Notes under the pieces: model-generated
Told to the model about the DNA's origin: nothing
The model's input: only the letters and a program-made list of their open reading frames with translations
Databases searched by the model: none
Assembly: GCF_008016455.1 (NCBI RefSeq)
Contig: NZ_SAXU01000001.1
Span: forward strand, 1,736,001 to 1,800,000
Direction: 5' to 3'
DNA length: 64,000 nucleotides
From: Brachyspira aalborgi
Lineage (GTDB): Bacteria; Spirochaetota; Brachyspiria; Brachyspirales; Brachyspiraceae
Made by a program: the position numbers and the translations under genes
Shown: piece by piece, positions 28,011 through 36,699 of the stretch
How positions within the stretch are numbered: the stretch's first letter is position 1
How the letters are laid out: each line of letters starts with the position of its first letter

Positions 28011-29138
28011 ATGAAAAAATTTATTTTAACTTTATTGATTATATCAAATATTCTATTAATCGCTCAAGAAAATTATTCAAACGCAATAATGCCAAAATTA
28101 CCGAGCGCGTTTGATATGTTTATCGGAAGAGAAGGAAATAATAAACTTCCGCAATATATAAAAAACGATTTAATAAGAGACGATTATAAAAGAAAATTGC
28201 CCGATTTGAATAACACGAATTTATCTTTCTTTCAAAAATATCCTTTAGAATTTCATTTAACTTCAACTTTTTCTTACGCGGCTCATACGAATACTTTTAA
28301 TATGCGAGACACTTTCGTTTCGCTTGGGCAGACTTTTCATAACGATTATATAGCTTTCACGGGATTTATAACTGCATTTGGTTATTTTGATACGCATGAA
28401 CCTACAAATGATTATGGATATATAAAAGGAAACGCGGGACTTTATGACGGCGGAGCGCAAGTTATATTTATCGATAGAATTTTAGTTTCGGCAAGAGGAA
28501 GAGCGACTTTCGATATCAATACTACTACATTCATGTTAATGCCTCATTATTATTATACGACTTTAAATACTTCAACAAATAGCGACACTTTATTTAATCC
28601 AGCGAATATAGACACTCCAAATTATTATTTGCCTCAAGTATTAAACGGACCTGGAATAAGAGTCGGTTTTATAGGCAATCATTACGAAATAGCTTATTCG
28701 CAGGGAGATTTTAGACACAGCATACCGAAAGCGTTTTTATTTAGATTTAATATTCCTAATATAGAATTAAGATTATTATACGAGCATGAAAATAGAAAAG
28801 CTCCTCAAGATTATCATATAACTTTATTCGAGTCTTTAATTCAGGCTTCGGCTACTTTAAGATTTCCTTTTTTAAGCGAAACAATTTGGCTAAACGCTAT
28901 AGCGGAATATACTTGGAGAGAAAATGACGCTCATTATATTCGTTTAGAACAAGGTTTTGAATGGTATATGCTAAATATCGCTTTAAGAGAGATGGTTCAT
29001 ATTGTGAATAAAAACGCGAAAGCTTATTTGGAATATGCTATATTTGGAAAATTTGCGGCGGGTCCTGCGGAGTTTGCAATAGGTTTTCAAGGTTCTACCG
29101 ATGGAAGATATTATATTGCAGGACATGTTAAATTATAA
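28011..29138 (+). CDS. Putative outer-membrane protein
   Basis: 375 residues, family not recognised. A signal peptide (about 1-18) ends Leu-Ile-Ala-Gln. The body is rich in alternating aromatic/polar strands (for example FHLTSTFSYAAHT, YIAFTGFITAFGYF, TTTFMLMPHYYYTT). It finishes with GFQGSTDGRYYIAGHVKL, a final strand of the kind that ends many outer-membrane beta-barrels, although the last residue is Leu rather than Phe. It lies 82 nt after the LptD-like gene in the same direction. The start has only a weak AAAGG. Confidence 0.7.
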   Translation: MKKFILTLLIISNILLIAQENYSNAIMPKLPSAFDMFIGREGNNKLPQYIKNDLIRDDYKRKLPDLNNTNLSFFQKYPLEFHLTSTFSYAAHTNTFNMRDTFVSLGQTFHNDYIAFTGFITAFGYFDTHEPTNDYGYIKGNAGLYDGGAQVIFIDRILVSARGRATFDINTTTFMLMPHYYYTTLNTSTNSDTLFNPANIDTPNYYLPQVLNGPGIRVGFIGNHYEIAYSQGDFRHSIPKAFLFRFNIPNIELRLLYEHENRKAPQDYHITLFESLIQASATLRFPFLSETIWLNAIAEYTWRENDAHYIRLEQGFEWYMLNIALREMVHIVNKNAKAYLEYAIFGKFAAGPAEFAIGFQGSTDGRYYIAGHVKL

Positions 29139-29184
29139 AATAAAATATTTAATTAATTTTAATTTTTTAAGGAGAAAAAAATAA

Positions 29185-29601
29185 ATGAAAAAAATAATTA
29201 TCGTTTTAAGTTTTATTACGGCTTTTAATTTGTTTGCATCGTCTGTCGCTATGAGCGAAATTCCTAAAAGCGCGATTAATTTTGCGGACACATATTTTGC
29301 CGATTATTATTTATACAGAGCGGTTGAAAATTCTGGCTCGTTTACTCTTATATTCAAAGGCGGACTTAAAATATATATCAATTCAAAAGGCGAATGGACG
29401 ACTATAAGCGGAGGCGGAGATGAAATAAATATAGAATATTTGGAGAAAGAAGTTATTAATTCTATAAAAAAAGAATTTCCAAACGAAAAAGTTATTTATG
29501 TAAAAAAACAAAAAAACGCGTATAAAATAAAGTTTAAAAATCGAACAAATATTACGGTTGATTTTGAAGGAAATATAAAGAAGGGCAGAAGAGATTATTA
29601 A
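29185..29601 (+). CDS. Exported PepSY-like (DUF2874/PF11396-type) protein
   Basis: 138 residues. A signal peptide (about 1-19) is followed by two copies of a small alpha+beta unit: IPKSAINFADTYFADYYLYRAVENSG-(x)n-GLKIYINSKGEW, then EVINSIKKEFPNEKVIYVKKQKNAYKIKFKNRTNITVDFEGNI. The pattern of a helix, a KI-x-Y strand and a D-x-x-G-x turn fits the PepSY-like/BLIP-like periplasmic family. A distant paralogue with the same two-unit layout is encoded at 52225-52647. AAGGAG precedes the ATG. Function unknown. Confidence 0.75.
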   Translation: MKKIIIVLSFITAFNLFASSVAMSEIPKSAINFADTYFADYYLYRAVENSGSFTLIFKGGLKIYINSKGEWTTISGGGDEINIEYLEKEVINSIKKEFPNEKVIYVKKQKNAYKIKFKNRTNITVDFEGNIKKGRRDY

Positions 29602-29778
29602 TTTCAAAAGCAAAAGTTTATTTGTATATTTATAATTATTTTCTATTTTTTATTTAAATGTTATTTCAAGTTTTCGCGATAAAGCGCGTTAAACTAAAAA
29701 ATCGATTAATTACATTTTCAATAATTCTAATATATAATAATTCTAAACCATTAATAAATTTAATCAAACGGAGGAAAT

Positions 29779-30117
29779 ATGCATTTCAAATTAAAAATAA
29801 TTTTATTATTCTTTTTTATTTATTTTCAAATATTATATTCCAACGATATTTTTCTTTCAAAAAGAAGCGGAGAATATTACGACAATTTTGGAAGAAAACT
29901 CATAATAGATAATTTCGGATACGGAATTTTTGAGGAAAAAGGCATTAAATCGGCAAGTTTCAAAATCGGACAACATAGAAGCGTAGAAACAAATTATAAA
30001 TTCACTATGATTTTTGGCGGTAGATATTATGCAAACACTTATTTATATTTTACAGATAAAAATAATTGCATATTTATAATAAACGATTATTTAAAATATT
30101 ATTTTGAAAAGAATTAA
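29779..30117 (+). CDS. Small exported protein of unknown function
   Basis: 112 residues, unrecognised. A strong signal peptide (about 1-21; a run of Phe, Ile and Leu ending Tyr-Ser-Asn) is followed by a compact domain with RSGEYYDNFGRKLIIDNFGYGIF and repeated Tyr/Phe strands. GGAGG lies 5-6 nt before the ATG at 29779. A TATAAT-like box (29733-29738 region) lies upstream. The gap 29602-29778 holds nothing else. Stands alone between the PepSY-like gene and the Rpn locus. Confidence 0.65.
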   Translation: MHFKLKIILLFFFIYFQILYSNDIFLSKRSGEYYDNFGRKLIIDNFGYGIFEEKGIKSASFKIGQHRSVETNYKFTMIFGGRYYANTYLYFTDKNNCIFIINDYLKYYFEKN

Positions 30118-30137
30118 ATCGATAAGAATTTATATTT

Positions 30138-30164
30138 TGTCATTGCAAGCTATAGCGTGGTAAT
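30138..30164 (+). repeat. Degenerate copy of a TGTCATTG-GAGCG dispersed repeat
   Basis: TGTCATTGCAAGC followed by AGCGTGG matches the pattern TGTCATTG(C/A)GAGCG...GCAAT seen in better copies at 31306, 41424 and 41541. Non-coding, between two genes. Confidence 0.45.
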
Positions 30165-30217
30165 ACAAACTAAAAAAAGCAAAATACTTTAACAACTAAA
30201 ATAATAGAAATTCTTTT

Positions 30218-30245
30218 TTGACAAATAAAATTATTCTGTTATAAT
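30218..30245 (+). promoter_or_regulatory. Promoter giving a leaderless Rpn transcript
   Basis: TTGACA (30218-30223) and TATAAT (30240-30245) have a 16-nt spacer. The -10 ends 6 nt before the ATG at 30252, so the message probably starts at the start codon itself. No Shine-Dalgarno is present. Confidence 0.75.
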
Positions 30246-30251
30246 ATTCTT

Positions 30252-31098
30252 ATGAATAAAAAACCTTTTAATGCATTAAATGATTGTTTCGTTCGGTATT
30301 TTTTCACGGACAAAGGCGGAGAGAAAGTTTTACTTGATTTTATCAACGCCGTTATGATTAGCGCCGACATGAAAACTTTTAAAGCGGTTGAAATTCTTAA
30401 TCCGTTTAATCTAAAAAGACATTATAAAGATAAAGAGACAATCGTTGATGTAAAATGTATTACAAAAAATGGAATGGTTGTAATTATCGAGGTTCAGCTT
30501 TCAGGTAATTTAAGATTTCCCGAAAGAATATTATATTATTGGGCTGCAAATTATAGTAAACTTTTAAATAAAGGCGAAGAGTATGAAGACTTAACGCCTG
30601 TGATAAGTATTAATCTTCTTAATTTTAATTTAAACAAGGTTAATAAAAATATCCACAGTTGCTATATGATTTACGATACAAAAAATAAAAATCTATTAAC
30701 AGACCATTTGCAGATACATATAATAGAATTAAAGAAATTTAAATTCAAAGATAATGATTTAAAAAAGGATTTAAATTATTGGCTTGGATTTTTCACTACA
30801 AATAATTATGGAGGCTTATATGTCAGAAATAGTAAAAGAAAAACCTATAATGGAAGAAGCGCATAAACGATATAATAATTTTATTAGAAGTCGATTAATG
30901 ATGAGCGAGTATGAGAAAAAAGAAATCTATCAATACGATAAACAAATAATGCTTAAAGATGAAAGACGAAAAGGTATAAAAGAAGGTAGAAAAGAACGAA
31001 ATTATGCTATAGCTAAAAGTTTAAAAAATTCTGGGCTTGATAATAAATTTATATCGGAACATACGGGATTAAGCATTGAAGAAATAGAAAAACTATAA
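30252..31098 (+). pseudogene. Rpn-family recombination-promoting nuclease/putative transposase, frameshifted
   Basis: The first frame (30252-30866) encodes a PD-(D/E)XK nuclease domain: NALNDCFVRYFFTDKGGEKVLLDFINAVM at the N-terminus, then ETIVDVKCITKNGMVVIIEVQLS with the catalytic D-(x)n-E-x-Q (about residues 66-82), then FPERILYYWAANYSKLLNKGEEY. At about 30799-30807 the homologous sequence shifts to the +1 frame and continues as MSEIVKEKPIMEEAHKRY and onward to 31098. One extra base would explain it. The family acts in DNA cleavage, recombination and, in some members, phage defence. Promoter and leaderless ATG look intact, so a truncated product could still be made. Confidence 0.85.
30820..31098 (+). 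CDS. C-terminal Rpn fragment with its own ribosome binding site
   Basis: 92 residues starting at ATG 30820, preceded by GGAGG (30810-30814) with a 5-nt spacer. This is better than the start context of the full gene. It contains KEKPIMEEAHKRYNNFIRSRLMMSEYEKKEIYQYDKQIMLKDERRKG, a charged helical section, and a C-terminal helix-turn-helix-like unit (IAKSLKNSGLDNKFISEHTGLSIEEIEKL). Intragenic short products from the C-terminus of Rpn genes have been described as antitoxins of the full-length nuclease. The intact start here suggests the same arrangement, although the frame break means the long protein may no longer carry this domain. Confidence 0.55.
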   Translation: MSEIVKEKPIMEEAHKRYNNFIRSRLMMSEYEKKEIYQYDKQIMLKDERRKGIKEGRKERNYAIAKSLKNSGLDNKFISEHTGLSIEEIEKL

Positions 31099-31119
31099 TA
31101 TCCGTTATTTTTATTAAAT

Positions 31120-31303
31120 TTAATTCTTCCCCTCAATAATCCCAACCTCCTCCTCACTCAAACCATACAACCAATAAACCAACCTATCAATCTCCTCTTC
31201 AAACTCTCTCGTATCAATCCCTTTCTTCTTCCCTTCAATAACTTTCTCAACCAAATTAACAATTTCCTTTTCTGTCTTTTTATCAACTTCAAAATAAATT
31301 TAA
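31120..31303 (-). pseudogene. Fossil C-terminus of a restriction-modification enzyme
   Basis: On the minus strand an open stretch of about 60 codons ends at TAA (31120-31122) but has no start. It reads KKTEKEIVNLVEKVIEGKK, then EFEEEIDRLVYWLYGLSEEEVGIIEG. This is the typical last segment of Eco57I-type single-chain restriction-modification proteins (compare EVDGFVCELYGIER at the end of the intact gene at 32769-36476). Codon use is unlike its neighbours (many GGG, GAG and TTG). It is a remnant of an older or neighbouring enzyme gene. Confidence 0.7.
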
Positions 31304-31305
31304 AC

Positions 31306-31356
31306 CGTCATCGCCGAGCGAGGCGCACAAAGTGAGCGAGCGTGGGTGAAGCAATC
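31306..31356 (+). repeat. Dispersed repeat, CGTCAT...GAGCGAG...GCAATC type
   Basis: GC-richer non-coding block with CGTCATCGCCGAGCGAGG, AGTGAGCGAGCGTGG and a GAAGCAATC end. It shares the TCATTG-GAGCG and GAAGCAAT elements with the block at 41424-41474. It sits directly next to the fossil restriction gene. Confidence 0.5.
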
Positions 31357-31367
31357 TATTAATTTAC

Positions 31368-31814
31368 TTATTTATTTTTATTATTTTCTTTTTGCAATCT
31401 ATCTTCTATTTGCATTTTAGTTTCTTGTAATCTATGAAAATTGTATATAAGAAAAATTATAATATATATTAATGTCAATACGCAAAATATATTTATAAAT
31501 GTCAAACCAAAATCAATTTTTGATAAAATATACACCAATATAGAAAGCATAAAATAGATTATAAATGCAATAGATATATTATTTAAATCTTTTCTAAATG
31601 AATTAAGATATTCTTCATTTTTAATCCCACTTAAACTAAATCCTATTATAACGCTATAACCAACTGAAAAAACTATTCCTATTACTGTAAATAAAATATC
31701 CTGAATATTAATAAAATCAATATTTAAGTTTTTTATATTTGTAAATGATAACAATAAAGAAATTATAAAAAATATAATCAAACATATTATCAACTTAAAT
31801 AAAATTGTTTTCAT
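31368..31814 (-). CDS. Four-helix membrane protein of unknown function
   Basis: 148 residues, not recognised. Four hydrophobic segments are visible: about 5-25, 39-62 (ILFTVIGIVFSVGYSVIIGFSL), 82-101 and 107-128. A charged, Gln/Lys-rich cytoplasmic tail of about 20 residues follows (EDRLQKENNKNK). It begins 2 nt after the stop of the 295-residue protein upstream, so the two are translationally linked. Placed at the end of a restriction-modification region near tRNA-Gly, it could be the membrane effector of a defence pair, but no sequence motif proves this. Confidence 0.7.
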   Translation of the reverse strand: MKTILFKLIICLIIFFIISLLLSFTNIKNLNIDFINIQDILFTVIGIVFSVGYSVIIGFSLSGIKNEEYLNSFRKDLNNISIAFIIYFMLSILVYILSKIDFGLTFINIFCVLTLIYIIIFLIYNFHRLQETKMQIEDRLQKENNKNK

Positions 31815-31816
31815 TT

Positions 31817-32704
31817 TTATATCACTTCTTTATTATTTGATACTTTATACAAGAAAGAAACCATTTGCTGTTTTAATTCTTCTTCTTTTATAGAATTATT
31901 TTTATTAGTAGCTATATTTACTATTTGTGCAACTTTATATTTACTACCATCTATAATTTTACCGTCTGAAGTTTGAACCGTTATATAATCGTCTGGCATC
32001 GCTTTCAAAAATAATCCGACATCATCTGGATTTTTTATTGTTAATATAATTCTAGCTCTTATTATATTTGATATTTCATATTCTTTTTCGTATAAATTAT
32101 TAGCAATCCCAAACATCTTTTTTAGAAAACTATTATTAGTTATATCTTTAGTTATATCTTTAGTTATACGAGATTTATTTCCTATAATTATCTTTTCTAT
32201 AAAGTGTTCCGATTTGTTATTTAAATCTTTTACTATACTATTAACTATATAATAACTCTTGTTAATTTTTTTTAATAAAAAATTAATATATGTTTCAAAT
32301 AAATCAACACTATGCCTTAACGCTAAAATTACATATTTATCGTTAAGGCAAAAGTAATATCTATTTACTATAAATCCTTCAATATTTGAATTATTTTTTT
32401 CTTTTGTTTCTATATCTTCATATGCTATCATAGGTTTTTGTAATTGTTCTTTAAAAATGCTTTTAGCAATCCCTTTTTTCATTCTTAATATACAACCAAA
32501 TATATAATTATTGCCTTTGTAATACCAATTAATAAAATCCACCTCTTCTATATTATGCAGATTTTCTATGGGCATCATCCTATTTTCTGAAGTATTTCCT
32601 AATTTTGTTATATATTCTAATAAATCTCTAAATAAATTAGGAGTGTTAGACATCTCATCAACCGATAAAGAATAAGCTCTTAATATTTTTTCTACTTTAC
32701 CCAT
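31817..32704 (-). CDS. Soluble protein of unknown function paired with the membrane protein
   Basis: 295 residues, no family recognised. Mixed alpha/beta with no signal peptide or membrane helix. Notable segments are an N-terminal helix (KVEKILRAYSLSVDEM), the strand-rich EVDFINWYYKGNNYIFGCILRMKKG (about 54-78), FETYINFLLKK, and a C-terminal DDVGLFLKAMPDDYITVQTSDGKII. A 12-nt unit repeated about 2.7 times (32137-32168) adds the peptide KDITKDIT in a likely loop. The ATG follows AAAGG. The order in the same direction is restriction enzyme, this gene, membrane protein; the 64-nt gap before it may hold its own promoter. Confidence 0.75.
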   Translation of the reverse strand: MGKVEKILRAYSLSVDEMSNTPNLFRDLLEYITKLGNTSENRMMPIENLHNIEEVDFINWYYKGNNYIFGCILRMKKGIAKSIFKEQLQKPMIAYEDIETKEKNNSNIEGFIVNRYYFCLNDKYVILALRHSVDLFETYINFLLKKINKSYYIVNSIVKDLNNKSEHFIEKIIIGNKSRITKDITKDITNNSFLKKMFGIANNLYEKEYEISNIIRARIILTIKNPDDVGLFLKAMPDDYITVQTSDGKIIDGSKYKVAQIVNIATNKNNSIKEEELKQQMVSFLYKVSNNKEVI

Positions 32705-32768
32705 AGTATTACCTTTATTTATTATTATTATAAATTATATATCAAATAATATAATTTTCTATATGTTT

Positions 32769-35700
32769 TTACCTTTCAATACCATACAACTCGCAAACAA
32801 ACCCATCAACCTCTTCCTGCAATTTTTTCAATTCTTTTTGCTCTTGCTCTTCGCTAATCAAATTATTTATTCTTTTTTCTTTAATATCTTTTCCTCTATC
32901 AAATAAAATTTCAGCTTGTTTTAATTGCTTTTTATTAGGTATAATAATCGGTAATTGCCTTACATCGTTTATTTGCAAATTAACCGTATTATTTATAAAA
33001 ATTCTTAAATAATAAAATAGAAAATAAGAATTTAATAATACTAAAAAATATTTGCTTGAAGTATTTTCGTATAGACTGTATAAACTCATACTTGCTACAT
33101 CGTTAATAGAAATTTCCTTATATCTTGCTTTTATATATTCCGAATTTGGATTTAAAACATTATTCCAACTAAAACCTTCTTTAAAATAAAATTGTGGATT
33201 TCTAAAAACAGGCATTCCTTCACCTTTTTTCCCGCTATTTTCTTTTAAAAATTTAACATTGTTTGAATTCCAATCGATTGCAAATACAGTTGGCGAATAC
33301 CATTTATTGCCTTCTTTATCTCCTTTATCATAAGGAACAAAACTTTTTTTATTTTCTATACCATTTTCTTTTTCGTCTTTACTCAAATTATTAATATCCG
33401 CTATTTCATTTTTTGAAACTATTCTATATATAAATCCCTGTCCGAAAATATCTCTTCCATGTTTTTCTTTTAATAAATCAAAAAGTTCTCTTATTTCTTT
33501 TTCTTTCATTTTAGAAATATCATAATTTGTATTATATTCTTTATTAAAATATTTTATTTTTTCCAATCTTTGATTATAAACTCTTTCGGCGTCTTTTGTA
33601 TTTTCAATAATTCCTACATATTTACCATTATTAGCCGTAGCCAAACCTTGCCCGCCTTCAGTTATTAAACCTAATAAAGTAATATCTCCTTCTTTCAAAG
33701 AATTTCTATAATTTTGTAAAGCGCTTTGATTTTTCTCTATATCTCTACTTGTTTTTATCAAATTCCATTTTTGATTTATAAGAACGGAAGCCTCTTTTAC
33801 AAATTTATTATAAAGTCGCATATTAAATTCATTTGGCGTAAAGAAAATAGAATTTGGCGAATTAATAAATATATCTACATTTATTTTTATAGAATTATTT
33901 TCAGATACGGGATTATCTTCTTTTGTATTATCAGAATAATTAAATTCGTAATTATTTAAATCCTCGTTTATAAGCGTAACTATCGCAGGTTCGACTTCCG
34001 CATGTTCAAAAACATTCCCCGTATTTATAATTTCCAATAAATGCTTATTTTGTAGTATTTCTCTCAATCCTTTTTTACTTTGAATTGTCAAAAAACTATT
34101 TGAACTTATATAAGACAATATGCCTTTATCTTCTAATAATTTAATTCCTTTTATATAAAAATAATAATATAAATCGTCTTGTATTCCGTATAGCTTTTTA
34201 TAACTAACCATATCTTTATTTTTAATTTCTTTATTAGAAACATAAGGCGGATTTCCAATAACAATATCAAAACTATCGATTCCAAACATTATCTCGCTAT
34301 CGAAAAAATCATAACTTTTAAGCATATCGAAAGGATTATAATCTTTCAATTTTGTATTATATTGCGAATATTCTTTTAATAATTTTAAAACCTTTTTTCT
34401 AATTTCTTTTTTTGTTTCAAAATCGGCGTTAAAATATTCTCTCATATTTTTTACTAATTCCGTTTTATCGTAAGCAAGTTTTAAATTATTATTTCCTTCT
34501 TTTTCTTCAAGTTCTATCAAACTATTTGCCGACAAAACTTTAAACTCCAAATTTGGCAGAATTTCTAAATCTATATATTTATCCGCTCCGTTATTTTCCA
34601 AATAATAGCTCGATTTTAATAATTCTATCCAAAGCCTCAACCTGCAAATATTTACCGAATTAGGATTTATATCGACTCCATAAAGTTGATTATTTATAAT
34701 ATGTTTTTTCGCTTCAAATAAAATTTTTTGTATTTTCTGTTTTATCTCGCTAATATTTCCGCCTTCCATATTATATTTATATTCCGCCCCGTTTATATAA
34801 TTAATAACAAGCTCGTCATCTTCTATATCTACTTTAATATCGTTAGACAAAACATGCAAATAACTTTTTATTTTTATAAGTTCATTTAAACAAGCAACCA
34901 AGAAATGCCCGCTTCCGCAAGCGGGGTCTATTATAGTAATAGAATCCAAAATATATTTTACTTGCTCTTTAATTTTATGTATATTCGCATCGACATAAAT
35001 TTTTATTTCGTCAATATTCTTAAAATTTGCGTCTTTAAAAAATTTATTAAATTTATTGACAATCGCTTTTTCTATAGAATATTTAGCCATATACATTGTA
35101 ATCGCTGGCGGAGTAAAATGCGAACCGTCTTTATAACCGTTTAATCTTTCAAAAACTAATCCCAAAATTGAAGATTTAATTATTGTATTTTTGTTAATAT
35201 TTGAACTGTCGTTTATAGCGTTGAATATATAGCAATTTAAAAATCTTAAAATATATTCTAAAAAATTTAATTCTTTTTTATCAAAATCTCTGTCTTTATA
35301 TAAAACGCTTCCCGACATTATTTTCATTTTCAAAGAATTATTTAATTTTGTTATAGAGTTAATTTTTTCTTCTTCAGTTTCTTCAAATAAAGAGCTATTC
35401 AAATAAGGAATATGTTTATAATATTCGTTTTCTTTATTTTCCGTTATTCTTCTTTCTTTGCTTTTTGCCAAAACTTTAAAAAATAAAGTGTATAAAAAAG
35501 AATAATCTACAATTTCATTATAATTTAAAATATGCAAATTATTATCATCTCTAAAAACTCTTAATTGAGCTTCTAGTATTTTTAAAAATAAAATTCTATT
35601 AATCCATAAAATATTTAATTTTAAAGCCGTTTCAAATTTTTCTTCGCCTTTTAAATCTTCGTCCAAAATATCCATAGTTAATTTTATAAGAGTATTGTCG

Positions 35701-36476
35701 ACTTTATTCAAAACCAATTTTTTATCTTTAGTTTCTTCAAGTCCCATCATATAAATTATCTCTCTATAAAAAGTATTCGATATAATATTAAAATCGTTAT
35801 TCGTTTTCAAAGAACAAATATTATAAGGGCTTAAAAATTTAAATATAATTTCCGCATCGTCTTCAAATAAATTAATCTTATAACCGACAACTTCGCGATT
35901 AATTTTTTCAAGTATCGCTTTTGAAGAATTATAAAAATCTTTAGTGTTAGTGTCTATTTTCTTAACATTAAAAAAATTTATTATCTGTTTATTTGCCGTC
36001 AAATATTCAAAATCGCTTCTTAAAAATAAATATATATTTTCAAAATCTGTAATAATTATATGTTCTACCGTCATATCTTTATTAATATTTTTTCTACTCT
36101 GATAATAATAAAGAACCGATTGATAAAAAGATTTATAATAATAATCGTTATCTTTTATCATTTCCGTTTTATTGTCATAATTTTTAGTTTCTATAATCGC
36201 TTTTATATCGCCTTCGTATTTTATAGTTAAATCTATTTTTCCTTTGGTATTGCAATTATATTTAAATGCTCCGTTTAAAAAATCTTTCAATATATTTTTG
36301 CAATGCTCTTCGCTCTCTTTATCTTCTTTGGCTTTTCTAATTCCATTTTTATATATTTCAAGTTTTTCTGATAAATTATTTAATTCTTCGGTATTTGATA
36401 AGTTTGAAAATATTGAAGATTTAAGTAAATCTCTTCGTTTTAATAATTCTTTCGCTTCTTTTGTTATAGATTTCAT
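32769..36476 (-). CDS. Single-chain restriction-modification enzyme (Type IIG, Eco57I-like)
   Basis: 1,235 residues, apparently complete. The N-terminal part shows a PD-(D/E)XK nuclease pattern (KGKIDLTIKYEGDIKAIIETKNY). A helical region follows, then an N6-adenine methyltransferase with motif I IDPACGSGHFLVACL and motif IV IVIGNPPYVSN. The C-terminal part is a target-recognition domain ending ELYGIER. It would both cut foreign DNA and methylate host DNA at an unknown site. I set the start at ATG 36476; the longer frame runs into tRNA-Gly. There is no Shine-Dalgarno and only 15 nt separate the tRNA 3' end from the ATG. Its position against a tRNA suggests horizontal acquisition. Confidence 0.9.
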   Translation of the reverse strand: MKSITKEAKELLKRRDLLKSSIFSNLSNTEELNNLSEKLEIYKNGIRKAKEDKESEEHCKNILKDFLNGAFKYNCNTKGKIDLTIKYEGDIKAIIETKNYDNKTEMIKDNDYYYKSFYQSVLYYYQSRKNINKDMTVEHIIITDFENIYLFLRSDFEYLTANKQIINFFNVKKIDTNTKDFYNSSKAILEKINREVVGYKINLFEDDAEIIFKFLSPYNICSLKTNNDFNIISNTFYREIIYMMGLEETKDKKLVLNKVDNTLIKLTMDILDEDLKGEEKFETALKLNILWINRILFLKILEAQLRVFRDDNNLHILNYNEIVDYSFLYTLFFKVLAKSKERRITENKENEYYKHIPYLNSSLFEETEEEKINSITKLNNSLKMKIMSGSVLYKDRDFDKKELNFLEYILRFLNCYIFNAINDSSNINKNTIIKSSILGLVFERLNGYKDGSHFTPPAITMYMAKYSIEKAIVNKFNKFFKDANFKNIDEIKIYVDANIHKIKEQVKYILDSITIIDPACGSGHFLVACLNELIKIKSYLHVLSNDIKVDIEDDELVINYINGAEYKYNMEGGNISEIKQKIQKILFEAKKHIINNQLYGVDINPNSVNICRLRLWIELLKSSYYLENNGADKYIDLEILPNLEFKVLSANSLIELEEKEGNNNLKLAYDKTELVKNMREYFNADFETKKEIRKKVLKLLKEYSQYNTKLKDYNPFDMLKSYDFFDSEIMFGIDSFDIVIGNPPYVSNKEIKNKDMVSYKKLYGIQDDLYYYFYIKGIKLLEDKGILSYISSNSFLTIQSKKGLREILQNKHLLEIINTGNVFEHAEVEPAIVTLINEDLNNYEFNYSDNTKEDNPVSENNSIKINVDIFINSPNSIFFTPNEFNMRLYNKFVKEASVLINQKWNLIKTSRDIEKNQSALQNYRNSLKEGDITLLGLITEGGQGLATANNGKYVGIIENTKDAERVYNQRLEKIKYFNKEYNTNYDISKMKEKEIRELFDLLKEKHGRDIFGQGFIYRIVSKNEIADINNLSKDEKENGIENKKSFVPYDKGDKEGNKWYSPTVFAIDWNSNNVKFLKENSGKKGEGMPVFRNPQFYFKEGFSWNNVLNPNSEYIKARYKEISINDVASMSLYSLYENTSSKYFLVLLNSYFLFYYLRIFINNTVNLQINDVRQLPIIIPNKKQLKQAEILFDRGKDIKEKRINNLISEEQEQKELKKLQEEVDGFVCELYGIER

Positions 36477-36491
36477 ACGATAATGATTATA

Positions 36492-36563
36492 AGCGGGCGA
36501 ACGGAATCGAACCGTCATCTTTAGATTGGAAGTCTAAGGTAATAACCATTATACGACGCCCGC
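36492..36563 (-). tRNA. tRNA-Gly (anticodon TCC)
   Basis: Minus strand: acceptor GCGGGCG pairs with CGCCCGC, discriminator T. The anticodon stem TTAGA/TCTAA has loop CTTCCAA, giving anticodon TCC for GGA. The T loop GGTTCGATTCC is present. CCA is not encoded. The restriction-modification gene starts 15 nt after its 3' end. Confidence 0.96.
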
Positions 36564-36651
36564 GCTACTATAATTTTTTTAGGATTATAATTATTATAAC
36601 ATAATTAAAAAAAAAAGCAATACTAAAAACTGCAACTTTTCAAAATATAAT

Positions 36652-36679
36652 TTGACAATAATACAATCTTTTATATAAT
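36652..36679 (+). promoter_or_regulatory. Promoter of the nucleoside salvage operon
   Basis: TTGACA (36652-36657) and TATAAT (36674-36679) with a 16-nt spacer, 20 nt upstream of the deoC ATG. AGAGG lies in the short leader. Confidence 0.8.
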
Positions 36680-36699
36680 ACTATTATCAGAGGTATAAA

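Noticed and set aside
31303-36519. Possible attachment-site direct repeat: AACCGTCATC occurs inside tRNA-Gly (36510-36519) and at 31303-31312
   Set aside because: Only 10 nt are shared, the match is internal to the tRNA rather than at its 3' end, and the second copy belongs to the dispersed CGTCAT repeat. No integrase gene is present.
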